Positions 9,437 to 18,193 of a stretch of 64,000 nucleotides of DNA are shown here, piece after piece. Position 1 is the stretch's first letter; every line of letters begins with the position of its first letter. The stretch is from Entoloma clypeatum (lineage: Eukaryota; Basidiomycota; Agaricomycetes; Agaricales; Entolomataceae), in NCBI GenBank assembly GCA_963565915.1, contig OY751488.1:2542001-2606000 (forward strand), given 5' to 3'. The position numbers were made by a program, and so were the translations under genes. Below the pieces are notes generated by a model. The model was not told the DNA's origin, did not search any database, and saw only the letters and a list, made by a program, of their open reading frames with translations.

Positions 9437-9997
9437 TGTTACACTTTTTCACCCTTTTCCTATGCACCATCACGCGACCCCTCAACCCTTGATCCCCATC
9501 ACACCCCGTTTCACTTCACTCCGACGACCCTGGGACACGTGTCCCCTCTATCAGCGCTATGACTCATAATGACTCGGACCATTCTCCTTATACAGGTAGA
9601 TACATTTTCACTTGTTATCTCTGACTCATGGCCTTGAGGCCTTATCTCTGACTCCTATGCCACAGCCCCTTGAAACATCTATCTAACCAATGGCTTATTT
9701 AGCTCCTGCGCAGCACCTACTTATTTATAGCTATAGGATAACGTATATAAGACCTGTAACCTTAGAGTAGAGGTCCTTAGCTTGACCTAGGCAAACAACG
9801 CTTACTTGTCTATCACTTCGAACGCTCTCCAACTAAGTGCCTTGCGAGGACTTAGCTCTGCTTGACCCGAACCGAGTCGTCCTTCTGAGGAACTCGCTGA
9901 TTTACCAAGTCGACCTATTGAGGGACTTGTTGTGGAACCAGTTCGAACCCACGTGATCCGATCCTTGGACTTGTTGTTGTAGGCTATCGCCGTAACA
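9437..9997 (+). repeat. 5' LTR of chromovirus B
   Basis: This 561-bp LTR begins TGTTAC and ends GTAACA. A TATA box, TATATAA, is at 9744-9750. The segment AGCTTGACCT at 9779-9788 is complementary to the primer site just inside the LTR. The copy has six bases more than its partner near 9590. Confidence 0.95.
9744..9750 (+). promoter_or_regulatory. TATA box in the 5' LTR of chromovirus B
   Basis: TATATAA lies 35 bases upstream of 9779, the putative RNA 5' end that pairs with the primer site. Confidence 0.65.
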
Positions 9998-9999
9998 AA

Positions 10000-10009
10000 A
10001 GGTCAAGCT
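10000..10009 (+). other. Self-priming primer-binding site of chromovirus B
   Basis: AGGTCAAGCT, two bases inside the LTR end, is the perfect complement of AGCTTGACCT at 9779-9788 in the 5' LTR. As in chromovirus A, this fits Tf1-type self-priming rather than a tRNA primer. Confidence 0.78.
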
Positions 10010-10291
10010 GATCAACGTCGTCAACCCACTGCAGTTTTAGACGCAAAGATTCCTCCCCGACGATCCACCTTTGGAGTCCCGTCCGACTCAGAAGACGAAC
10101 AGGAGTTCGTTGACGCACCTATCACACCACGACCACCGCCGACACCGTACAGAAGAGTAACCTCCTCTTTCGTACCAGTCAACCCCACATCACCCTCTTA
10201 CCTCTCTCCGAGACGAAACCCACCGCCGCCAGCTGTTGCTGTTGCTGCACCCAGACCGACCCCAGACACCCCAAAGACTCCACTTGTAGAA

Positions 10292-11194
10292 ATGGCTTCT
10301 CAAGTAAGGACCCCAGAAAAGGAAATCAAGATCAGCCCGCCGGCGATCTTCAATGGAGATAGAAGGAAACTATCTGAATTTTTGTTTGACGCAAACCTAT
10401 ACCTGGAGATGAACGATGACATTTACAACTCCGACAAGAAGAAGATCCTCTTCACCGTCTCGTACATGAAAGGAGGAACGGCCGGACCTTGGAAAGAGTC
10501 CTGGCACAGAGATATTTCCATCACCGGAGTATCCGTGTACCCGAAATATGCGGAGTTCATCGAGAAACTGAGGAAATCGTTTTCCCCAGTTGACAAAGAA
10601 GGAGATGCATTGACCATGATGAAAACGCAAAAAATGGAAGGCATAACAGCCGACGAATATGTGGAGAAGTTCAAACTATGGGCTTCAGAAAGTCTAATCA
10701 AAGACGATCGGTCTCTGAAAGACTACTTCATGGAGGCGTTGCCACACGCGCTCCGAGATAAGATCTTGGGCCTTGATAAGGTCCCAGGAACAATGGAAGA
10801 ATGGTACACCACGGCGTCCAGATTGGACAACCAGTGGAGAAGGGCCAAGGCAGTGGCTCTAAGACTTAGACCCGATGGGGGAAAGAAAAAGTTCAAAGTG
10901 AACTATAACCCCGCACCCCGAAACACGCATTACGCCCCAGATCCTAACGCCATGGACATTGACCGACTGACCGCCGAAGAAAGAGACGACCACTTCAAGA
11001 AAGGGTTGTGCTTCGTCTGCCACCAGGCAGGACATCGTGCTGATGCACACAAAGGAGGAAAGACCCCGGTTGCGAACAATACGTTCAAAAAAGCTTCCGA
11101 TGCATATGCCCATATCCGAGGCATTTTCAAGGACTTACCAAATGAGGAACAAGACGCCTTGATCTCCGAAATGGAGAAACAGGGTTTTCAATAA
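10292..11194 (+). CDS. Gag of chromovirus B
   Basis: The 300-aa product has a retrotransposon gag domain at about residues 15-170 (ending in LDNQWRRAKA). A single zinc knuckle follows at about residues 247-260, CFVCHQAGHRADAH. Its last ligand is His instead of the usual Cys, making it CCHH. The ATG at 10292 is the first in frame. The frame is open without ATG back to the LTR and encodes an acidic then proline-rich leader (about 10040-10290), so a longer product is possible. The stop at 11192 follows the heptamer GGGTTTT. Confidence 0.9.
   Translation: MASQVRTPEKEIKISPPAIFNGDRRKLSEFLFDANLYLEMNDDIYNSDKKKILFTVSYMKGGTAGPWKESWHRDISITGVSVYPKYAEFIEKLRKSFSPVDKEGDALTMMKTQKMEGITADEYVEKFKLWASESLIKDDRSLKDYFMEALPHALRDKILGLDKVPGTMEEWYTTASRLDNQWRRAKAVALRLRPDGGKKKFKVNYNPAPRNTHYAPDPNAMDIDRLTAEERDDHFKKGLCFVCHQAGHRADAHKGGKTPVANNTFKKASDAYAHIRGIFKDLPNEEQDALISEMEKQGFQ
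11182..11188 (+). promoter_or_regulatory. Candidate -1 frameshift heptamer between gag and pol
   Basis: G GGT TTT, read in the gag frame, has the canonical X XXY YYZ form and sits four bases before the gag stop codon. Pol lies in the -1 frame and is open across this site, so slippage here would give a Gag-Pol fusion. I have not established a downstream pseudoknot. Confidence 0.55.
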
Positions 11195-11208
11195 AGCGGC
11201 CTGTACCG

Positions 11209-14200
11209 ATGTCAGCCCCTGCTCAGTTTTCAATCTCCCTATCACCTGTAATTGTAGCCGACATGAATGACAAATCTTTTTCGATCCCCATTTCAATGTC
11301 AGGAGAAGGAGAAAGCATCGATGAAAGACTAAAGATAAACGCCCTGATAGACTCAGGAGCAGGAGGAACCTTCTTGGATCAGAAGTTCGCCACAGCTAAC
11401 CGAATGGAGCTTATCCCACAACTAAAGCCCATTCGTGTGTTCAATGTGGACGGAACGAAGAACAAAGAAGGGACGATCACCCATTGTACATGGAAGAAGA
11501 TCTGGATTGATGACAAAGAACTCGACATCAGGTTCTTGGTCACCGGACTTGGAAAGGAAACCGCCATTTTGGGGTTACCATGGTTGAAACAATACAACCC
11601 AAAGATTAATTGGGAAAGAGGAACCTTGGATATTGAAACAATCAGGTTCAAGAAGACCCTGGCAGGGGTCATGAGGAAGAAATTTGACGAGCTCCTGGCG
11701 TCAAAAGACAAGAAACCCATTGCTATTGCAGCATGGATGAAAGAAGAACCCAAGCAGAGGATCTTCGCAACAATAGAAGAAATTGATGATGAAGAGACCC
11801 TTAAACCAAAAAAGGAGGCTCTACCGGCAAACGGACCTATCTTGAAAAAGATAGATGAAGAATCAGACGATGACCTAGACCTCTTCAGGACATATGTCAC
11901 AACGGACGAACCCATTGAGGATATTTGGATCCAAGCCAAAACCTCGATATCCCAGAAACTCTCACACAACACGGACACCACAGACAAACCGAAGAAAGAA
12001 CTACCAGAACGGTACAGTCAGTATCAGAAGGTGTTCGAGAAAACGGCATCTGAGAGATTACCGGAACATAAACCATGGGACCATGCAATTGACTTAAAAC
12101 CGGACTTCACCCCGAAAGACTGCAAGGTTTATCCTTTGTCACCGGAAGAACAAACTAAATTGGACGAATTCCTTGATGAGAACCTTCGAAAGGGGTACAT
12201 CAGACCCTCGAAATCACCAATGGCATCACCTTTTTTCTTTGTGGCTAAAAAGGACTCGGATAAACTCAGACCCTGTCAAGACTATCGGCGATTGAACGAG
12301 GGAACGGTGAAGAACGCATACCCGTTGCCCCTGGTCGGAGATTTGTTGGACAAACTGAAAGGAGCAAAGGTCTTTACCAAACTGGACATGCGTTGGGGAT
12401 ACAACAACGTACGGATCAAACCTGGCGATGAATGGAAGGCTGCATTCAAAACCAATCGAGGATTGTACGAACCCTTGGTTGCCTTCTTTGGGCTGGCAGG
12501 CATGCCACCCACGTTTCAGGCGATGATGAATGAAATCTTCAAAGAAGAACTCGAAGAGGGATGGTTGCTCATTTATTTGGACGACATCTTCATTTTCTCG
12601 GTCAATGACGAAATCGACACCGAACGAACGCTCCGCGTACTCAGGAAGATGATAGAAAATGACCTCTATCTCAACCTGGAAAAATGCGAATTTGGAGTCA
12701 GACAGTGCGAATACCTCGGACTGATTATCAAAGAAAATGAAATCGCAATGGACCCCGTTAAGTTATCGGGAATAGCAAAATGGCCAGAACCCACGACTGT
12801 CAAACAAGTCAGATCCTTCCTTGGATTTGGAAACTTCTACCCAAGGTTTATTGGACACTACTCGGACATTGCCAAACCCCTGAATGATCTGACGAAGAAG
12901 GATCAGGAGTGGGAATGGAATGAAGACTGCCAGACGGCATTTGACGCATTAAAGGACAAATTCGCGGAATCACCGGTATTGTTGATGCCGAACACTGACA
13001 AACCGTTCATCATAGAATCCGATGCATCCAAATGGGCGACAGGAGCAGTACTGCGCCAACAAGATGTGAACGGAGACTGGCACCCCTGTGGATATATATC
13101 GCATTCGTTCTCTGCGCCAGAACGAAACTATGAAATCTATGATCGGGAACTTTTGGGAATTATCCGATCACTGGAAACTTGGAGGCACTATCTCCTTGGG
13201 TCACCATTTCCAACGGTTGTTCTATCAGATCACAAAAACCTGACGTACTACCGAGAACCCCAGAAATTGAACAGACGACAAGCACGGTGGAGATTGTATC
13301 TCTCCGAGTTTGAACTCAAACTAGTACACACCCCGGGATCAAAGATGATCCAATCCGATGCATTGTCACGACGACCAGACCACATACCCGAAGAAGACAC
13401 AGATAACGAAGACGTTATCGTTTTGCCAAATGACATTTTTGTCAAAACAGTAGACCTTGAGCTACAAGGGGATATCCTAAAAGCAACCGAGAACAATGAG
13501 CTTTTCTCAAAAGCCATCACCGCCCTAAAAGAATCAGGGACACCACCGATCAAATCCCATCTATCAGAATGGAGGACAGAAGACGGAATATTATTCTTCC
13601 GTGACAGATGTTACGTACCGCCAGATGAGACTTTGTGCCGGGAAATAACGAAACGATATCATGACTCGCTACCAAGCGGACACCCGGGACATCTAAAAAC
13701 CCTGGAACTGGTCAGAAGAAACTATTGGTGGCCAGGAATGTACGTGTTTGTCAAGAATTATGTTGGAGGATGTGCAACCTGCCAACAAATGAAAGTCAAC
13801 ACACACCCCACGAACCCTGGATTGATGCCAATCAGAGCACAAAAAGATGCTAGACCATTCTCTCAGACGACGATCGACTTCATCACAGACTTACCCGAGA
13901 GCAACGGGTTTGACAGTATCATGGTCGTAGTAGACCATGGTTCTACGAAGGGGGTAATTTCCATCCCTTGCACAAAAACCACCGACGCGACCCTTACCGC
14001 CAAGCTCTATTTGGACCACGTGTACCGAAGATTCGGACTCCCAGATTCGATTCTGTCTGACAGAGGACCGCAGTTCGCCTCTCAGGTCTTCAGAGAACTA
14101 GGACGACTCCTAGGGATCAAACTGATGATGAGCACGGCTTATCACCCTCAAACTGATGGAGAAACGGAACGTGCAAATCAGGAACTTGAGATTTATTTCC

Positions 14201-14904
14201 GAATGTTCTGTTCGAACAATCCTGAAACATGGCACGATCATAACTCGACAATGGAGTTCTGTCACAATCAGAGGACCCACTCCACGACGAAACGATCCCC
14301 GTTCTATCTAATGATGGGATACGAACCGAGAGACATACCATTGGCATTTGACAAGACAAATGTGCCAAGCGTAGAAGAACGGCTCAAAGAGCTGAAACAA
14401 GCAAGAGATGAAGCGCTGGCAGCGCACGAACTGGCCCGTCAAATGATGGCGGAAAGATCAACACGAGGTTTCACTCCATTTGGAAAAGGAGAACAGGTAT
14501 GGCTTGAAGGGAAGAACCTCCGAATCGGATACCCTTCCAGAAAACTGGCACCCAAAAGAGAAGGACCCTTCACCATTTCCGAAGTACTCGGACCCCTGAC
14601 GTACAAGCTGAAACTTCCTGAACAATGGAAGATCCACCCCGTTTTCCACGCCTCCTTGCTGACACCTTATCGGGAAAATGACACACACGGACCGAACTTC
14701 CACAACCCCCCTCCTGATCTGATCGAAGGAGAACACGAGTACGAAGTAGAAGCAATCCTTACCCACAAGCGACAGGGCAGAGGGTACAAGTATTTGGTCA
14801 AGTGGATGGGATACCCATCAAGCGATAACACGTGGGAACCCGAATCCAACTCAAAAAGAGCCCAGGAAACGCTGGGATACTACAAACAAACCCACCACCT
14901 TTGA
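11209..14904 (+). CDS. Pol polyprotein of chromovirus B, intact
   Basis: The 1231-aa uninterrupted frame has an aspartic protease (DSGAGGTFLD, about residue 48), a reverse transcriptase with YLDD in LIYLDDIFIFS (about residue 455), RNase H (IESDASKWATGAVL onward), and an integrase with an HHCC zinc finger (HPGHLKTLELV to CATCQQ). The integrase core has TIDFITDLPE, SDRGPQF and the Glu of the GETERANQE segment. A C-terminal chromodomain follows (YEVEAILTHKRQGRGY to NTWEPE). The chromodomain may direct integration to particular chromatin. The ATG at 11209 is 15 bases past the gag stop in the -1 frame, and the frame is open upstream of it. All catalytic residues I can check are present. Confidence 0.95.
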   Translation: MSAPAQFSISLSPVIVADMNDKSFSIPISMSGEGESIDERLKINALIDSGAGGTFLDQKFATANRMELIPQLKPIRVFNVDGTKNKEGTITHCTWKKIWIDDKELDIRFLVTGLGKETAILGLPWLKQYNPKINWERGTLDIETIRFKKTLAGVMRKKFDELLASKDKKPIAIAAWMKEEPKQRIFATIEEIDDEETLKPKKEALPANGPILKKIDEESDDDLDLFRTYVTTDEPIEDIWIQAKTSISQKLSHNTDTTDKPKKELPERYSQYQKVFEKTASERLPEHKPWDHAIDLKPDFTPKDCKVYPLSPEEQTKLDEFLDENLRKGYIRPSKSPMASPFFFVAKKDSDKLRPCQDYRRLNEGTVKNAYPLPLVGDLLDKLKGAKVFTKLDMRWGYNNVRIKPGDEWKAAFKTNRGLYEPLVAFFGLAGMPPTFQAMMNEIFKEELEEGWLLIYLDDIFIFSVNDEIDTERTLRVLRKMIENDLYLNLEKCEFGVRQCEYLGLIIKENEIAMDPVKLSGIAKWPEPTTVKQVRSFLGFGNFYPRFIGHYSDIAKPLNDLTKKDQEWEWNEDCQTAFDALKDKFAESPVLLMPNTDKPFIIESDASKWATGAVLRQQDVNGDWHPCGYISHSFSAPERNYEIYDRELLGIIRSLETWRHYLLGSPFPTVVLSDHKNLTYYREPQKLNRRQARWRLYLSEFELKLVHTPGSKMIQSDALSRRPDHIPEEDTDNEDVIVLPNDIFVKTVDLELQGDILKATENNELFSKAITALKESGTPPIKSHLSEWRTEDGILFFRDRCYVPPDETLCREITKRYHDSLPSGHPGHLKTLELVRRNYWWPGMYVFVKNYVGGCATCQQMKVNTHPTNPGLMPIRAQKDARPFSQTTIDFITDLPESNGFDSIMVVVDHGSTKGVISIPCTKTTDATLTAKLYLDHVYRRFGLPDSILSDRGPQFASQVFRELGRLLGIKLMMSTAYHPQTDGETERANQELEIYFRMFCSNNPETWHDHNSTMEFCHNQRTHSTTKRSPFYLMMGYEPRDIPLAFDKTNVPSVEERLKELKQARDEALAAHELARQMMAERSTRGFTPFGKGEQVWLEGKNLRIGYPSRKLAPKREGPFTISEVLGPLTYKLKLPEQWKIHPVFHASLLTPYRENDTHGPNFHNPPPDLIEGEHEYEVEAILTHKRQGRGYKYLVKWMGYPSSDNTWEPESNSKRAQETLGYYKQTHHL

Positions 14905-14931
14905 AACCAATGACCCACATCCTCTCTCACC

Positions 14932-15825
14932 ATGACCACTGTTTTCGATACCGCCACCAAAGAACTTCACCGACACCACCTCTTTAGACTCCTGACCAAC
15001 CCCGAGCACAATGACAGAGTGCTACGACACATTGACGACGAAACCGACCAGTTTTTGGTCAACACGTTGTTCGGGCTAATCACCCTCCGCCAATTCCACT
15101 ATGATACCACCGCCAACATCGCCCGACTCATTGAGGGGCATATCGACACGCTCGTAGACCGAGGTGTCTACCAACAGTTTGCGAGGCTGTTCCATAACCG
15201 CACAAACACCCCCGACGTCACGCTCCTCGACCCACCCACAGAAAACCCTATCCTGACCACTCCCCTCCCTGATCTTGCCACCACCCCTGAACCAACCCCC
15301 ATTCCTGACCCGGTTCCCCTTGTCATTAGAAACCCCGACCCCCCGAACACCCCTTCCCCCGAATCCACGTTGCCCTTGACCAGCGACCAAAGTCTTTCCA
15401 ACATCAGGACCAACGACAAGGGAAAGAAGAAATCCTATGGAGTTGTTAAGCGCTCCAGAAGAAAAACCACACGCACCATCCTGTCTATTCCATTAGGACA
15501 TGGATCATCATCTCAGACTCCCATCGATCTCACCAACGAACCCGGCTACCTTGATTATGAGATTGACACACACGGACGCGCTCACTCCCCGCATGAGACT
15601 TGGCGCCGTCCGGCAGGATGGCCACACATTGACAAAGGCCGCAAATGCGGTATATGCGGAGCCGGAGGACACATTGAATGTCAGTGCGGACAATTTGCAT
15701 GTGGAAAATGCGGAAGAAAGGCGGCTGGGCATTACAGTTATGAATGCCTTGGCCTTGGATATGCAGCGCTGGGAGATGACCAGTATGAATTTGACGACGA
15801 CGCCGTGCACAACATGGCAACTTGA
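14932..15825 (+). CDS. Third ORF of chromovirus B with Cys/His-rich C-terminus
   Basis: The 297-aa ORF lies 27 bases after pol and ends 40 bases before the 3' LTR. Its N-terminal third is helical and His-rich. A proline-rich and Ser/Thr-rich middle follows, then a basic patch (KGKKKSYGVVKRSRRK, about residues 163-178). The C-terminus carries a dense Cys/His array (CGICGAGGHIECQCG, then CGKCGRKAAGHYSYEC), probably a zinc-binding fold. There is no signal peptide or membrane segment, so it is not an envelope. I do not know the function. Nucleic-acid or chromatin binding is only an inference from the basic patch and zinc motif. It is intact and its codon use resembles pol. Confidence 0.72.
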   Translation: MTTVFDTATKELHRHHLFRLLTNPEHNDRVLRHIDDETDQFLVNTLFGLITLRQFHYDTTANIARLIEGHIDTLVDRGVYQQFARLFHNRTNTPDVTLLDPPTENPILTTPLPDLATTPEPTPIPDPVPLVIRNPDPPNTPSPESTLPLTSDQSLSNIRTNDKGKKKSYGVVKRSRRKTTRTILSIPLGHGSSSQTPIDLTNEPGYLDYEIDTHGRAHSPHETWRRPAGWPHIDKGRKCGICGAGGHIECQCGQFACGKCGRKAAGHYSYECLGLGYAALGDDQYEFDDDAVHNMAT

Positions 15826-15852
15826 AACATTGAAGCCGGTGACTTCAAGCAT

Positions 15853-15865
15853 AAAAGGGGGGTAA
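15853..15865 (+). other. Polypurine tract of chromovirus B
   Basis: AAAAGGGGGGTAA ends directly at the 3' LTR and is the expected plus-strand primer site. Confidence 0.75.
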
Positions 15866-16420
15866 TGTTACACTTTTTCACCCTTTTCCTATGCACCATC
15901 ACGCGACCCCTCAACCCTTGATCCCCATCACACCCCGTTTCACTTCACTCCGACGACCCTGGGACACGTGTCCCCTCTATCAGCGCTATGACTCATAATG
16001 ACTCGGACCATTCTCCTTTTAGATACATTTTCACTTGTTATCTCTGACTCATGGCCTTGAGGCCTTATCTCTGACTCCTATGCCACAGCCCCTTGAAACA
16101 TCTATCTAACCAATGGCTTATTTAGCTCCTGCGCAGCACCTACTTATTTATAGCTATAGGATAACGTATATAAGACCTGTAACCTTAGAGTAGAGGTCCT
16201 TAGCTTGACCTAGGCAAACAACGCTTACTTGTCTATCACTTCGAACGCTCTCCAACTAAGTGCCTTGCGAGGACTTAGCTCTGCTTGACCCGAACCGAGT
16301 CGTCCTTCTGAGGAACTCGCTGATTTACCAAGTCGACCTATTGAGGGACTTGTTGTGGAACCAGTTCGAACCCACGTGATCCGATCCTTGGACTTGTTGT
16401 TGTAGGCTATCGCTGTAACA
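15866..16420 (+). repeat. 3' LTR of chromovirus B
   Basis: This 555-bp LTR is nearly identical to 9437-9997. It directly follows the purine tract at 15853-15865. Confidence 0.95.
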
Positions 16421-17517
16421 CTCGCCATATCCTATTTCTAGGGTTCTGTTTATTGAAATTATTCTCTTAACCTTGCCACTCGCCCAGGCTCCTGCCTGTA
16501 TACAAATTTTGTGCTCACCAAGGCTCACAGAGTAAGTATCTTTGCTACGGCAGTGAGCATTGCTCGCGGTGCTCGCAAAAGCTCACAACTGTTGAGCTTC
16601 ACACAGGTCACAGCTCATTGGGGGCTGCACCCCCAAGCCCCTGCTGCGAGCTTTTGTGCTTTCCAAGGCTCGCAAATCCATTTAATCTCTGTTGTGCTCG
16701 CCAAAGGCTCGCTGGTCTAACATATATGTTTTTGGGCTCGGCAAGCCTTGCAAATCCATTTAATCTCAGTTGTACTCGCCAAGGCTCGCAGGATAGTAAC
16801 CCACAGTTTGGGGACCCCTCACTCAGCTTGGGGCCAGATTCCTCCTTGCATGTCCAAATCTGGGTTGTGAGCTCGGGCTCTCCCTGGTGTTTCCCGATTT
16901 GGACATCCGACATTTCCGAATCCGGCTCCCTGGCGCTCTGGGTTTTGGCTTTCTCTCCTCTGAGTCCTTCCCTTTTGGCCAACACATCTTTCCGTGTGTC
17001 CAAAATATATGTGCTCCCGATCACGTGACCCTCCATGTGTTTTTTATTATTTATTTTTATTTTTTAAAACCTCAATTATAATGCGCGGCGCCCGATCACA
17101 GTCCGCGGGCACCAAAGAGTACCTACTACAAGAAAGCGGTAAAATACTAGCCATCAGTATATGACATATGGGTGGGGATGCTGGTATAAAAACCTCCCTG
17201 CCGCCCCTCCCGGCGCCCCAGGAGTCTTGGTCAATCAAAGGAGTGATCCTTCTCCCAACGCAGTAGGTAACCCTAACCTCCCATATCGCACTCCTCTGCA
17301 CCTCAGGCAAGCCTGACGCCGAATCATCAATGCACCGGAAACCAGTACAAAACCCGCAATCCCGATAGAGAAGTGTCCAAGAGTATTGCATCATACCTCT
17401 AACCCTCACTCCTCGCTCTAGATCCTAAACTTCGTCTTGCCCACCACTTCTAGGCATTGTTGCGCAAAGCGTTGTTACGCAATGTCGGGTGTAGTCCTTC
17501 TTCAGGGGGTTCCCGGC
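16421..17517. other. Intergenic region between chromovirus B and the copia element
   Basis: I see no supportable gene. The first part (about 16480-16800) is repetitive and rich in GCTCGC and CAAGGCTCGC words, including a GGGGGCTGCACCCCC hairpin at 16620-16634. From 17042 an AT-rich tract is followed by GC-rich unique sequence. Open frames here have no recognisable domain. Confidence 0.5.
16671..16791 (+). repeat. Degenerate direct repeat, period about 72 bp
   Basis: A block containing GCAAATCCATTTAATCTC occurs twice (about 16674 and 16749). Each is followed by a similar TTGT(G/A)CTCGCC stretch and an AAGGCTCGC word. It is probably the edge of an old dispersed repeat. I cannot classify it. 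Confidence 0.55.
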
Positions 17518-17522
17518 GTTGA
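17518..17522. repeat. Target-site duplication of the copia element, left
   Basis: GTTGA directly precedes the 5' LTR and matches 23299-23303. Confidence 0.93.
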
Positions 17523-17831
17523 TGTTGAAACTTTTCCATCACATAGATTAGATTAGATTAGATTACATCACGTGACCTTTACACATCTTTGATTACATAC
17601 TTGTTTGGTTGGTACAAACAGTAGTACGGTATATAAGACCAGGAAACTGTCAATATCAATAAGTTGTCTCTTGACTCTTAACCAGCTCCATCGCTCTTAC
17701 CAGCCTCAACCGCTCTCACCAGCCTTACCCCTCCAAACCATGTAAGTGACCATAGCGGTATCGTAGAGTACTTCCACTGTAGCTATGTTGCTCAGTACAC
17801 CTGTGGCTAGCGCCCAGGTGGAACTTCAACA
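17523..17831 (+). repeat. 5' LTR of the copia element
   Basis: This 309-bp LTR begins TGTTGAAAC and ends TTCAACA, so its ends are inverted repeats. It contains an ATTAG microsatellite (about 17545-17566) and a TATATAA box at about 17631. Confidence 0.95.
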
Positions 17832-17844
17832 GGTTATGGGCCCC
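17832..17844 (+). other. Primer-binding site of the copia element
   Basis: GGTTATGGGCCCC directly follows the LTR. Its complement, GGGGCCCATAACC, has the form of an initiator tRNA-Met anticodon stem-loop with CAU in the loop. Drosophila copia is known to use an internal fragment of initiator tRNA-Met in this way. The host tRNA sequence is not in the window. Confidence 0.65.
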
Positions 17845-18193
17845 GGATAGCAGAGGGACTTGGGAAACGCTGGCAACAGCGAGTACCTGCCCACTCTACC
17901 CTGGTTGGCAAAGAACCGATCAAAAGATCTAGGTTCTGAGTCTTACTTCTTCACATATGAACCTGGGAACGTCATTACAACAAGTACCTGTCATGAGGCG
18001 TCCCTAAGGGGATTGACATAGTACACTCCATGTGGAAACGTTGATCGCACCTTATACGTTTCTGACATATAAAGGGTTTTCCCATGACCGCTATTCCTGA
18101 AGGGAACATGTCATAAGGAATCATTCAATTGTTTTCTCGAATCATATTCATAACACATCACTGATTGAGAACCCTTTTTAGATTCATTCACAA

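Larger units (their letters stand above)
9437..16420 (+). mobile_element. Ty3/gypsy chromovirus B, apparently intact, no target duplication
   Basis: LTRs are 9437-9997 and 15866-16420. They differ by a 6-bp indel near 9590 and one substitution near the end, so the element is young by LTR divergence. Inside are a self-priming site, gag, pol ending in a chromodomain, a third ORF with a Cys/His-rich end, and a polypurine tract at 15853-15865. No stop or frameshift interrupts gag, pol or the third ORF. The flanks GTTTG and CTCGC do not match, unlike the other two retrotransposons here. This suggests recombination between copies or a later rearrangement at one edge. Confidence 0.95.

Noticed and set aside
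16608..17036. 142-codon minus-strand frame (and its plus-strand shadow)
   Set aside because: It lies over a degenerate direct repeat and has no domain; composition follows the repeat.
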